DNA of 64,000 nucleotides from Bolinopsis microptera. Taxonomy: Eukaryota; Ctenophora; Tentaculata; Lobata; Bolinopsidae. The stretch covers positions 20,143,240 to 20,207,239 of the forward strand of contig NC_087074.1 in the NCBI RefSeq assembly GCF_026151205.1, written 5' to 3'. Positions within the stretch are counted from its first letter, which is position 1; every line of letters begins with the position of its first letter. Shown one piece after another: positions 55,008 through 64,000 of this stretch. Made by a program: the position numbers and the translations under genes. The notes under the pieces are model-generated. The model saw nothing but the letters and a program-made list of their open reading frames with translations, made no database searches and was not told the DNA's origin.

Positions 55008-55397
55008 GTATTTCTACCGGTGGCACATACTGGATGGCGGTTAGTTGAGTACACTACTCTCACAAGCATCTCGAGTCTCTCGGTGATCCTGCCTCCACAC
55101 CACACTCAGTCTGGACTCCCTTCCGGCCGACCGAACTATTTTCCTAATATCTCCTAATATAACTTTGATCGAACAAGCCTAAATTCATGATGCACTATAA
55201 ACTTGATTTGAGACAGAAATTTTAGACAATTTATCTGCTTACGTGTAATTTCAAACTCTTATCAGTTACCATGTCTTTTATCTAATTTTTATCAGCAGAT
55301 TTATAAATCTGCTGTTCATTTGTAGTTATTACCTTGCTAGTTATGAGTAAATTTTTGCCTTCCATCAATTGAGTGCAGCTTTCAGTTTTAAAATTTT

Positions 55398-55544
55398 CAG
55401 TTTATTCAGATTTTTCGTTTTCGATATTGCAAATTTTTAATAAATCATGTTCAGATTATGGTGATAATGGATGTAAAGGTACTTCAACCGAATTAACAAT
55501 CCAACCGTGTGTATGACGTGTCCCAGTAGCCAATCATAATATAT
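55398..55544. repeat. 147-bp direct repeat, copy 2
   Basis: Second copy of the repeat at 54861-55007, followed by an (AT)n tract. The intervening 390 bp has no gene. The pair lies 0.26-0.95 kb 3' of the Penelope-like ORF and may be part of its terminal repeats. Confidence 0.9.
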
Positions 55545-55549
55545 ATATA

Positions 55550-55999
55550 TATATATTCAATGTCCCTTCGTGCTTAGTTATCTTGAGCTCTCTTGGTAAC
55601 TGCAGATGGCATTCAGTTTATAGTTACACAGTTGTTAAAGTTATGGCGAGCACTCTTTTTGATAGTTACACACTGTGTACTGATTAACTCTCATTGTACA
55701 TCTGACGTGTTGTCATGGTAACAGGAATTCTGTGTTACTCGTAGTATGGATTGACGGAGATACACAATTTGTAATCTATGTTAATGATTAACATCCCGTT
55801 GACTGTTCATCAATATGGTTGGTGTGTAATACCATTATAGTACGTGGGATTTCAATTCTTCTATTGTGTTATATCATGTGTATATAATCAGTAATGTTGC
55901 CCTGTTCTGCATCTTACACCAAAAGCTAAAGCATGATTTTCTATTAAATTTGCAGCTTTAGTTCGAAATCTTTTACTTCTATTTGCTATGATTGTTGAA
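55550..55999. other. no gene recognised
   Basis: AT-rich, without tandem repeats or supported ORFs. Confidence 0.4.
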
Positions 56000-56006
56000 A
56001 ACTGTT

Positions 56007-56410
56007 AAGCGCCCGCTCATGGATATACACGATATCATTCCTCGCCATGAGGGCGGAACTATCGTATAGCACTCGGGCCCGTTGGGCCCTCCGTGCTATA
56101 CGAAAATATCTCCGCCTCGGGCTAGCGCCCTCGTGGAGATATAAAATATTGCACGCGCGTGCGCGTGCAATATTTAGTACCGCCCTCAAGGCTGCGGTGA
56201 TATCTATATATATACATATCACCGGAGACTCCCAGGCGGAACAAAATATTGCACGCGCACGCGCGTGCAATATTTCATATGTCCCCGAGGGCGCTAGCCC
56301 GAGGAGGACATATTTTCGTATAGCACGGAGGGCCCATCGGGCCCGAGTGCTATACGATTTTTCCGCCCGCGGGTCGAGGTGATGTGGATTATATCCACCA
56401 GCGGGCGTTT
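56007..56410. repeat. palindrome made of palindromes
   Basis: The two ~200-bp halves are near-perfect reverse complements (centre about 56210), and each half is a row of smaller hairpins. CGTATAGCAC/GTGCTATACG with an inner GGGCCC stem (56063-56102 and 56317-56356); ATATCTCC/GGAGATAT (56106-56142) and its counterpart ATATGTCC/GGACATAT (56277-56313), both with inner GGGC/GCCC; AAATATTGCACGC/GCGTGCAATATTT in each half (about 56145-56176 and 56244-56275). The outer arms are CGCCCGCT..TGGATATA and its inverse. Confidence 0.9.
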
Positions 56411-56456
56411 TACAGTTAATATATAATCTTATAAATAAACAATGGAGCTTGTACTC

Positions 56457-56545
56457 TTGTATAAAAGTCAACTCTAGAAAAGGTCGCCACTTATTATTGT
56501 AACCATGGTAACACGTCACGTGTTCAATGTAAGCCAATCATAAAG
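56457..56545 (+). promoter_or_regulatory. TATA box, E-box and CCAAT block of the hairpin element
   Basis: TTGTATAAAAGTC at about 56457, ACCATGGTAACACGTCACGTG with CACGTG at 56517-56522, and CCAAT at 56534-56538. The same order is kept in the 51-kb copy, and the TATA part in the 34.8-kb copy. Conservation among copies suggests a real pol II promoter, but no transcript can be shown. Confidence 0.4.
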
Positions 56546-56603
56546 GGCTGTGTCGTATATAGGGGCTGGAGATAAGAGATCCATACTGGCACTGCATTCC
56601 TGG

Positions 56604-57405
56604 CAGGCTTGTCCGCCGTGGCTAAATGGATCGGCGGCGGCGTTTCACTAAAATTACACCGGCGGCGGCGGCGTACGCCGGCGTGAGCCGTGAAATCAAG
56701 GCCAACTAAATTGAGGTCTATGAAATATGAATATGATCATGTACTTAATTTGGGTAATTTAGACTTAACTTCAACAATTAATGATGTTGGTATATTGTTA
56801 TGGTATTATCTACTATCAAATAAAAGTTGAGACAAATTGATACAATTATTTTATTTAAGGTAAAATAAATAAACAATAAATTATTGCTGAAATCAATCTC
56901 TCAATCTTTTTTGTTGGAAACAAAATCATAGTTTTTAGAACAAAACAGTGTATATTTGAAATTCTTAACATTCATCCTAGATCGCTGACTAGAAAGAATT
57001 AAACCTGCAGCCGACCAGGTTCTTTCAATTTCCGCACTACTGGCAGGTATACAATGCACTATTCTTACTATGTTTGAGAGTATTGGGAAAGTTTTTTGCC
57101 TATCGGCCCAAAATCTTAAAAGTTCGAATTGTAAAATTTCTTCTTCAGTCAAACTTATGAGTAGGTATCTGCTCAGTTCTTCTGATAATCAATATTGTTA
57201 AGTTAGCTAAAGGTGTGTATCATGTGTGTGTTGCCCCTAGCCGCTAATCGCTATCAGTAACTCTGATATCTTCAAATGAAGACAGAATTATTTTGAAGTC
57301 AGAAAATGCACGCCGTACGCCGATGTACGCCGGGGTGTATCGGCGGCGTTCGGCGTGGCAAAATCACCCGGCGGCGGCGGCGTTCGGCGGCGGCGGACAA
57401 GCCTG
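56604..57405 (-). mobile_element. hAT transposon remnant, 802 bp
   Basis: Terminal inverted repeats CAGGCTTGTCCGCCG (15 bp perfect) with GC-rich CGG-repeat subterminal regions. Flanks ATTCCTGG (56596-56603) and ATTCCTCG (57406-57413) match at 7 of 8 positions. The uninterrupted target (GCATTCCTTGAGCCGTG) exists in the hairpin element copy at 51.3 kb, read on the minus strand. An internal deletion left only the transposase C-terminus. Confidence 0.85.
56901..57152 (-). pseudogene. hAT transposase C-terminal dimerisation domain
   Basis: 83 codons: LLRFWADRQKTFPILSNIVR, then CIPASSAEIERTWSAAG and LSSQRSRMNVKNFKYTLFC. This is the hATC dimerisation signature (FW...FP.L, IPxSSAxxER.WS..G, R..L/M). 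The DDE catalytic core and BED zinc finger are missing, so it is not functional as a transposase. Confidence 0.85.
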
Positions 57406-57741
57406 ATTCCTCGGCCGTGAGAATAATGAATGTAATGTCAGTGACGATGAATATCAATAATAGGGGGATTATTATAGTGCTGATGTGTATTGTATGTAGT
57501 GTGTTATAATAACTTTGATATAAATCAAAGTATCATGTCATCTGCTCACGAGCTGCATGAGCAGCCCTACCAGACACAAAAATAAAATATACATATCTCC
57601 GTGCTATGAAAATATTTTAAAGAACTCCGGGCTATATTGCTACTGGTCAAATTAAATGTCACTTGTTAGCGGGCTATATCATGAGCGGGCTGTAGAGATA
57701 TCGGGCCCTGTGACAGCGGGCTGGTGAGAGCCCGCTATGCG

Positions 57742-57793
57742 AAAAAGCGCACGCTGGTGGATATATAATTATATCCACCAGCGTGAGCTTTTT
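57742..57793. repeat. hairpin, 24-bp arms, 1 mismatch
   Basis: Arms 57742-57765 and 57770-57793 (AAAAAGCGCACGCTGGTGGA... and its inverse), loop TAAT. Right end of the hairpin element. Confidence 0.85.
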
Positions 57794-57799
57794 CTTACA

Positions 57800-58840
57800 G
57801 ATATTAGTTTTTACTTTAGTTTCTTCAAGAGATCCGTTTTTAATTTAGTTTCACTTTTACTTTCAACATGTTTCTAATGAAATTGAACGAACAAATAAAA
57901 CAGGGGTTACAGTTGATCGAAATTAGAATTTAGAAATTCTCAAGTGTAGTTGTAATGCCACTAATTAGATGATCATTTACTAAGTTTTTATAAATGTAAA
58001 TATATCAACAATGTAATATATCCACAAGTGGGCGTTTATCACGAAGCTTCAGTTTCCAACAATCACAGCAAATTAATGTACAAGATTTCAGAAATTTTAC
58101 GAGAAAATCATGTTGCTTTTAGTTTAAGTAGGTAGTGCGCCATCGACAGTGAGCCGCGCGTGCCGACTGTAGGATGGTTTTTTAGCGCTAATTTCGGCCA
58201 GCACAATTTTCTTCAAACAAATAGATATTGAGTATCCTTCCCGACCTCCAATTGCAACAAAAATTGGTGAGCTTACTCATAGACTTACAAGGAAAGTGTC
58301 CGAAAAGTTTAAAGCATATCCAACCATCAAACATAATGTTACAGCTAAAAGCAGCGTATTTTGCCCCATTTTGATTACTATGTCAACCCCGATATCCACC
58401 AAATTTTTCGGACAGTTGTGAAAGCCCTATTGAAAGGTCGTCGCCAATTTCCAGAATGATCTCATTTAAGGAACTGGAGATATATCCGAATAATACGACA
58501 AAAATGGTCAAATTTGGACGAATTTGGTCAAATTTCGCGACTTTTACAGCTACTTTTGCTCCAAAAGCCGCGCACCATCAAATATGGCACTTAGGCGAAA
58601 CTCACTGACCTTTCCAAAAAGGTATGACAAATTTGGTTTTGTGAAAATTCTCACAGTCTCTAGAAAACAGTGGTACAAAAATTTTTAAAATCCGAGCAAG
58701 TTTATTTTTATCGTGCACCCCCTAGTTTAAGTTGTAGAGCAGGCCAAAATGACTGACTATAAAACGAAAAACCGGCCGCTATCAAACAATGTTTCAGCTC
58801 ATTGTTTTATGTACATATAATTTTATTGTAAACGATCAAA
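57800..58840. other. no gene recognised
   Basis: Unique AT-rich sequence. ATATATCCACAAGTGGGCG at about 58015 resembles the hairpin-element end and may be another fragment of it. Confidence 0.4.
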
Positions 58841-58845
58841 ATATA

Positions 58846-59062
58846 GGCCCTCTCTCCCTCTCTCCCTCATCTCCTTATCTCCTTCTCACCCTCTCTCACT
58901 CTCTCACTCTCTCCCTATCTTCCTTTCTCCTTCTCCCACTCTCCTTACCTCCCTCTCTCCCTCTATCACTCTCTCTTTATCTCCCTCTTTCCTCATCTCC
59001 CTCTCTCCTCCTCTCCCTCTCTTTCTCTCCCTCTCTACTTCTCTACCTCTCTCCCTCCCTGA
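58846..59062. repeat. CT-rich low-complexity tract
   Basis: Degenerate (CTCTCC)n pyrimidine run. It gives Ser/Leu/Pro-rich ORFs that I do not accept as genes. Confidence 0.8.
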
Positions 59063-59185
59063 AACCAGAACCGCCAGTCGCCACAGAGCAGTTGCTACTA
59101 CCACGTGAGTTGTCATTATCAGTTACTGGGCCGCGCTCAGCCTGTCATTCCGCCTAATCTCTATTCTATGTTTATGAACATAATA

Positions 59186-59451
59186 GCCTGAGGTCCCCAG
59201 GTAAATTATCAGTTATTATAGAGGGCTATAATTAGAGCAACACATCGCGCCACAAGCCAAATATTTATCAACATCTTGACTAGCTACGCGGTGCTTTTCC
59301 GCATCACGCATGCGCTCGCGCTTTGCTCGAAAAATTGTGAATTGACGTCGTCAATCAATCAACATCAAGATTTTAGTTTTACATTTGACCTTTATGTCAA
59401 AAAATCTCTGAATTTTCAATCGGTGGTCGACGTTACCTGAGGACCTCAGGC
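59186..59451. mobile_element. 266-bp inverted-repeat element
   Basis: GCCTGAGGTCCCCAGGTAA (59186-59204) and TTACCTGAGGACCTCAGGC (59433-59451) are inverted repeats with one mismatch, themselves partly palindromic. A similar end occurs at 32169-32187, so the sequence is dispersed. No coding content. Confidence 0.5.
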
Positions 59452-59499
59452 TTCGTCCTTACTTCGTCACAGGACGATCGGAGCTCAAAGAGCGTAGAG

Positions 59500-59880
59500 A
59501 GTGCTGGCGTCGTCCTGTAATGGTCGACATATTTTTGCTTGCTGGGATCCGGCCGAATGACGCCACATGCAACGTGTAGGGTAAAACTAAAAACGCTTCC
59601 CTATATCAATATGATATCAGATAATATGACAAAAATTATTTTGGTCACGTGACCAGCCAATGACATTGATATTTCGCTGCTGACGGTTTGGTGGAGGGTT
59701 AGGGTCAACGTTTATACATTAAAGGGTCAAAGTTAGGATTAGAGTTGTACACTATTGACAATGACATTGTGAGGGTAATGGTTAAGGTTTATCACTAGCG
59801 ACCTTTTCATCTGGCCACAATATCGCAAAATGCTATGTTGTATGTCACGTGACAAATTTAGCCGAGGGTCGGAAGTCGGA
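59500..59880. other. no gene recognised
   Basis: No supported feature. Confidence 0.35.
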
Positions 59881-59888
59881 AGTCAGTG

Positions 59889-60020
59889 GACTTTGTTGGA
59901 AGCCGGCGGACTCCGAGCGGACTCCGCGCGCCCGGTGGACTCCGCCGAGCTCCGCCGGACTCCGCCGGATTCAAGTCCGCGGTGGAGTCCGCGGCGGAGC
60001 CGCCGACCTCTCCGCGGTGC
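59889..60020. repeat. GC-rich GGACTCCGCCG repeat
   Basis: Irregular repeats of GGACTCCGCC(G/G) in both orientations, making a GC-rich island in AT-rich surroundings. Short ORFs across it in three frames are not credible genes. Confidence 0.6.
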
Positions 60021-60044
60021 CCAAAAATATATCGCTACTGGACA

Positions 60045-60112
60045 AATTTAGAAATTAGAATTTATAAATTAGAATTTAGAAATTAGAATTTAGAAATTAG
60101 AATTTAGAAACA
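60045..60112. repeat. 14-bp AT-rich repeat (TTTAGAAATTAGAA)n
   Basis: About five copies. Confidence 0.85.
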
Positions 60113-60261
60113 GAAACTACAGTTAGTGTTACACTAATTAGCACACTGTACGATTATTGCAATTGAATTCATCGTTAATGAATTAAACCGGTTTCAACTA
60201 TAGTTCTAAGTAACTTTTAAGTTGTTGTCTTATGGAATTTCACATGGAGACGATACAAAAA

Positions 60262-60485
60262 CTGAAAATATTTTAGAGAACTCCGGGCTATCATATTGCT
60301 GCTGGTCAAATTAAATGTCACTTGTTAGCGGGCTATATCATGAGCGGGCTGTAGAGATATCGGGCCCTTTGACAGCGGGCTGGTGAGAGCCCGCTATGCG
60401 AAAAAGCGCACGCTGGTGGATATAATCCACATCACCTCGACGCGCGGGCGGAAAAATCGTATAGCACTCGGGCCCTCCGTGCTAA
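60262..60485. mobile_element. hairpin element, rearranged partial copy 3
   Basis: 60262-60424 closely matches 57608-57766 (GAGAACTCCGGGCTAT, AGCGGGCTATATCATGAGCG, GCGCACGCTGGTGGATATA). It then runs directly into an inverted piece of the left module (ATCCACATCACCTCGACG, CGGAAAAATCGTATAGCAC...), in which the inner GGGCCC stem-loop has been shortened. The end lies next to a LINE fragment. Confidence 0.8.
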
Positions 60486-60495
60486 TATATTTATC

Positions 60496-61534
60496 ACTGG
60501 ACCGTCCAAAGAATCAACATACTTGAAGGCCAATAAAGTTCTTGATTTCGTATGCAAATTCATGAGAAGTAATCTCTTACATATAAATATGTCTAAATGC
60601 TGCTACATACATTTTCTACCTGCATACGAATCTGATGAAACCTGCGCCAGAGTTAGGCCGTATGCCAATGAATATGACAAATCACAAGGAATATTTATAA
60701 ATGGACACAAAATTGTCAAGGTTAGTAACACCAAATTTCTTGGTGTAGTAATTGATGAAAAACTTAGCTGGGGCCCACATATAGAATATCTAAGAAAAAA
60801 AATGAGATCCACTACAGGAGCACTTAACAGGATTAAACATTCAGTTCCAGGGGAACACTACCAAAAAATATACTCTGCATTATTGGAATCACATCTTGCT
60901 TACGGAATAAGTGTTTGGGGCTCAGCCCTCAAAGACCAACCAAACGATAAGCTGTTCATAACTCAGAAACGTTGTATAAGAATCCTTTTTGGAGACCTAA
61001 ATGCATACCTTGACAAACATGCCACTTGTGCACGAGCCAGACCTTATACAAAACAGAGGTTAGGAGCTGCTTTTTTTCGAAAAGGAGCACACCAAGCCCA
61101 TTTTTAATCGACTAAAATTGCTTACTGTTCAAAACTTGTACAAATACCACTGTATATCTGAGATATTTCGAATTATGAAATTTCGCACTCCATACTCGTT
61201 GTATTGTACTATAGACTTATCAAAACGTGATACAAGTAATGTCATAATCCTCCCAAGAAAAACCAACACGTTTCTTTATATAGCCTCCAAATTGTGGAAT
61301 AGCATACATAAACGGATTCTAAATGAGAATGGGGAAATCCTCACTACTTCTGTATCTTTGGTTAAATTACGCTGTAAAAGTATCATCCTGGGATCCCAAT
61401 CCATCAACAATAATAACACCTGGACTTACCACAACTTTCACATCGCCCCTCACTCAGTCACAGACCAAACCAGTTCATCACTCACCCACCAAATTGCCGA
61501 CCCAATAACTATTGAAGTGGCGAAAATTTTCTAG
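60496..61534 (+). pseudogene. LINE reverse transcriptase C-terminal fragment
   Basis: Two frames. 60523-61107 encodes LLHINMSKCCYIHF, NTKFLGVVIDEKLSWGPHIE, RSTTGALNRIKHSVPGEHY and YGISVWGSALKDQ, the region after RT motif C of CR1/Jockey-group LINEs. The second frame (KEHTKPIFNRLKLLTVQNLY ... NTFLYIASKLWNSI) continues to 61534. The shift occurs in or near a T7 run at about 61071-61077. Catalytic motifs are absent; 5'-truncated and dead. Its family differs from both X and Y. Confidence 0.8.
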
Positions 61535-61539
61535 ACAAA

Positions 61540-62060
61540 TGACATATCGATATTATTGCTGCAGCAGATACAAATACCAACATTATTATATTCCCAAAAG
61601 TTTGAACCATTAAATTAACTAGGAAATTCAATCCTCAACTTAACATTTACTGTTTTAAACTGATATGATGATATTAACTTAACTTATTTATTATTATTTT
61701 TTTTTACATAATCCTTCTTAGTGTGGTGACTGGGGTCCATAAATATAACAATACAAGCTGATAAACCAAAAAGAACAACTGGGGTAGGTAGGTAGCCCTG
61801 GTGGGTGCGTAAACTTTACGGTCTGCTCTCTCCAAGATCAGCATGCTTCTCCATTTTACCGTGAAGCCTAATTTCTAGTTTTTATAAATACAATGCAAGT
61901 GCAGGTTTACTAATCTTAATCTACTTAACAACTCAATAGCCCAAGTCACCATACCCGTAGTATATTCCATGGTAATAGAAGAAGTTTAAAGTTTGCTATA
62001 ATTGATTTAAATAAAAAATTGTTGTTTTCTTGAAAAAATTGTTGTTTTCTTGCTATACGA
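61540..62060. other. no gene recognised
   Basis: AT-rich sequence after the LINE fragment. No feature supported. Confidence 0.4.
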
Positions 62061-62149
62061 AAATATGTCCTCTATGGCGGCCGAGATGGCTCACCAAAAT
62101 TTTCACTGAAAATTTTGAATTAAAAAATTAATCATACAATTAATCGCAA

Positions 62150-62460
62150 AATAAAAACGATTTTGAATTTGATTTGTAAAATGATTTTAAAATTTAAATA
62201 AAAAACGATTTTCATATTGAAATTGAAAACGATTCTCATTTTTAAAACGATTTTGAGTTTGATTTTGAAAACGATATTGATTTTGATTTTGATTTTGAAA
62301 ACGATATGGTTTTGATTTTAAAAACGATATTGATTTTGATTTTAAAAACGATATTGATTTTGATTTTGAAAACGAAATTGATTTTGATTTCGAAAACGAT
62401 ATTGATTTTGAAAACCATTTTGATTTTGATTTTGAAAACCATTTTGATTTTGAACATTGA
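62150..62460. repeat. (GATTTTGATTTTGAAAAC)n low-complexity array
   Basis: Short GATTTT and GAAAACGAT modules in variable order. The same modules recur in inverse orientation at 62872-62925, outside the other arm of the foldback. Confidence 0.8.
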
Positions 62461-62478
62461 AAATGTTTTTGTTTTTTT

Positions 62479-62855
62479 GTGGCGGCCGAGATGGCTCAGC
62501 TAGCTAATTATCCGTATGGGATTTATGTTCCGGGGTATTTGGAACAAGTTTAGGGGTTTAAATAGTTAGTACCTGTCCCAAACCATCAGAAAAATCAAGT
62601 TTCGACCCGGCCTCCCAACCCACTCAGGCTACTCACAGGGGCCACGCCCATCTAACTATCTGGATTTCAGCTATTTTGGGATGGGCGTGGCCCCTGGGAG
62701 TGGCCTGAGTGAGTTGGGAGGTCGAAACTTGATTTTTCTGATGGTTTGGGACAGGTACTAACTATTTAAACCCATAAACCTGTTCCAAATACCCCGGAAC
62801 ATAAATCCCATACGGCCAATTAGCTAGCTGTAAGCTGAGCCATCTCGGCCGCCAC
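62479..62855. mobile_element. foldback-like inverted repeat, ~180-bp arms
   Basis: The left arm starts GTGGCGGCCGAGATGGCTCA and runs to about 62660; the right arm is its near-perfect reverse complement, ending TGAGCCATCTCGGCCGCCAC at 62855. Centre near 62667. The arm tip GGCGGCCGAGATGGCTCA also occurs alone at about 62075. GCCGAGATGGCTCAGCTAG resembles a tRNA D-arm/A-box (TGGCTCAGYNGG), so a tRNA-derived SINE head may have formed the arms. No B box was found. Confidence 0.75.
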
Positions 62856-62939
62856 CAAAAAAAAAAAAAAAACCATTTTGAAAATCAAAATGGTTTTCAA
62901 AATCAAAATCAAAATGGTTTTCATTTTTTGAACATTTAA

Positions 62940-63580
62940 AATATAATTTGGAACATTACAGTAACGTTATTCAAATCTCAGCTCAAACAGAAAAAAGTAT
63001 ATTTCAAAGCTTTGTGTTTTGATCATATTATGATTATGGGTGTATAGTGATTTTGATTGCATAAATTTGATTGGGCAGTGATGGTGAGTGAGAAGATGAT
63101 GGGAGTGCCAGCCAGTAACTCTGTCAAATGAACAGCCCACTGAGGAGTGGGTGAGCGCAAGCGCGAGAACGGCAGAGAGGGTGGCATAAAACGGAATACA
63201 CGGCCACAGAAAAGACACAGAAACTAAACCGTGCGCGGTAAGTTAGCCAGTGTCTGAGAGCTAGTGTTGCCCGGCAGGAGGCATCCAAAAGAGGTGCCGT
63301 GGTGAACTGTGGAGGCAAAGTTCAAATGCAAGGCGAAGCAACTCAAACTGATGATGAAGACGTAGACTGAGCGGGAAGTAAAGAAAAAGGAAAAATCCAG
63401 CTGAGGTCTGGCTCATGTCAGGAAGTGATGAAAAGCTCACAGACAAAATCATCCGTGGCTGTCTACCCCGTACGTAGGCAGTGTCCGAGATTTCAGGCAT
63501 CAGGATACACTGAAACAGTGCAGAGCTGATTACGACCAGGGTCCTCACGGATACCCCGCCTCGGAGGTCGAGCCAATGCC
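62940..63580. other. no gene recognised
   Basis: ORFs of 61-95 codons overlap on the minus strand but none shows a domain. Confidence 0.35.
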
Positions 63581-63805
63581 ATGCTTTCGATACTTATGTC
63601 TACTGGTGGAACCTTCATATTTTCTCTACTAGCAGTCACTGTAACCCTATCACTCGGAAGGCCCCACAGCTCCTACATGGACGCACGGCCGGGAGCCCAT
63701 GTAGGGATAAAAGTGAACGCAAGCCTTCCATCACATCCATCACAGATACAAAGCTGGGAGGAAAAAAGGGAGGAGAGGAAAAAAGAAGAAAGAATACAAA
63801 AATAG
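63581..63805 (+). CDS. small ORF with hydrophobic N-terminus (unidentified)
   Basis: 74 codons. MLSILMSTGGTFIFSLLAVT could be a signal peptide or membrane anchor; the C-terminus is highly charged (EEKREERKKEERIQK). No family recognised and no supporting splice or promoter signal; it may be chance. Confidence 0.2.
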   Translation: MLSILMSTGGTFIFSLLAVTVTLSLGRPHSSYMDARPGAHVGIKVNASLPSHPSQIQSWEEKREERKKEERIQK

Positions 63806-63822
63806 AAAACTGAGAAAGGAAA

Positions 63823-63999
63823 CTAATTATCTGCTTTCAGACTGTCTTTGAAGTTGAGGGTTAGTCTGTAGATCTTGTAAATGGTGCTGGTTGAGAGTTT
63901 GATCAAACTTACGTCCTCATCACTGAGAGTATTCTTGCAATCAGACTGCGACATGAACGTGGAGGCAAGATTGAAGCTACCATTACCAACATTGTTGAG
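63823..63999 (-). CDS. partial ORF open to the window edge (unidentified)
   Basis: 58 codons on the minus strand without stop up to the edge: STFMSQSDCKNTLSDEDV, IKLSTSTIYKIYRLTLNF, ending KADN and TAG. An internal GTAAGT after SDED could be a splice donor, so this may be an exon. No homology recognised. Confidence 0.3.
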   Translation of the reverse strand, partial: LNNVGNGSFNLASTFMSQSDCKNTLSDEDVSLIKLSTSTIYKIYRLTLNFKDSLKADN

Positions 64000-64000
64000 T

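Larger units (their letters stand above)
56000..57793. mobile_element. hairpin element, most complete copy (with hAT insertion)
   Basis: Ends are inverted: AAGCGCCCGCTCATGGATAT at 56007 and ATATCCACCAGCGTGAGCTT at 57771-57790. About 1 kb once the 802-bp hAT remnant is set aside. Order: nested-palindrome left module (56007-56418), spacer, TATAAAAG box (56459), E-box/CCAAT block, hAT remnant, then AACTCCGGGCTAT and AGCGGGCT-rich right module ending in a 24-bp-arm hairpin. Related partial copies at 34779, 51065 and 60262. No protein is encoded, so it is probably a non-autonomous element. I do not recognise its family. Confidence 0.7.

Noticed and set aside
51500-56000. Hammerhead ribozyme near the Penelope-like element
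   Set aside because: I looked for CTGANGA followed by GAAA on both strands and found no arrangement that could form the three-way junction.
56047-56537. ORFs of 111 and 183 codons on both strands
   Set aside because: They are translations of the nested palindrome; the two strands give near-identical proteins because the halves are reverse complements.
58789-59157. 122-codon Ser/Leu/Pro-rich ORF
   Set aside because: Pyrimidine-rich low-complexity sequence; no domain.
59830-60086. Three overlapping ORFs across a GC-rich island
   Set aside because: Open in three frames because of the GGACTCCGCC repeat; no coding signature.

Overview
This window looks like genomic DNA from an invertebrate animal. 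The evidence is genes with introns and GT/AG splice sites, two conventional heterotrimeric G-protein beta genes, a rhodopsin-class GPCR remnant, an exon with an LDL-receptor class A-like module, and several classes of eukaryotic transposon. Short introns, abundant minisatellites and rather diverged G-beta proteins fit a marine or early-branching metazoan. I cannot name the clade from sequence alone. No bacterial operon, CRISPR array, tRNA or rRNA was recognised.

Layout. 1-9.9 kb is gene-poor. It holds a four-copy ~295-bp satellite, several minisatellites, two miniature hAT-type elements with perfect 8-bp target duplications, and E-box/CCAAT clusters. 10.4-13.2 kb is a 36-bp minisatellite of about 75 copies. 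13.3-15.3 kb has a TA-flanked MITE, G-tracts and a ~350-bp GA microsatellite. 16.1-21.3 kb and 25.1-28.4 kb are two intact tandem paralogues of a G-beta gene, each with six exons of identical lengths (165, 154, 77, 82, 120 and 419 bp; 338 residues). Their flanks are also duplicated, to about 23.95 and 30.85 kb. Because the two copies align, the later insertions stand out: an exon-4-derived tandem repeat and a 39-bp minisatellite in copy A; a poly-G-tipped inverted-repeat element in intron 4 of copy B and a TA-flanked element downstream of it.

32.2-34.3 kb has a LINE fragment, a GPCR fragment (TM5-TM7) broken by a 47-bp tandem repeat, a MITE, and a first exon for a secreted or membrane protein. 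36.6-51.0 kb (minus strand) is a decayed CR1/L2-like LINE ('family Y': multi-part ORF1 ending in an SGNH-esterase-like segment, then an endonuclease/RT ORF2). Two nearly identical copies of a second LINE ('family X', RTE-like) have jumped into it, one on each strand. 51.7-54.6 kb is an intact Penelope-like element (RT plus GIY-YIG).

The most unusual thing seen is a dispersed element found at 34.8, 51.1-51.5, 56.0-57.8 and 60.3-60.5 kb. It is about 1 kb, has inverted ends, and its left end is a palindrome built of smaller palindromes. Stem sequences change in a compensated way between arms, and the same tandem G-A mismatch recurs in its hairpins. It carries a TATA/E-box/CCAAT block, and one copy is itself interrupted by a hAT remnant. 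The window ends with another LINE fragment and a ~377-bp foldback whose arm tip resembles a tRNA A-box.
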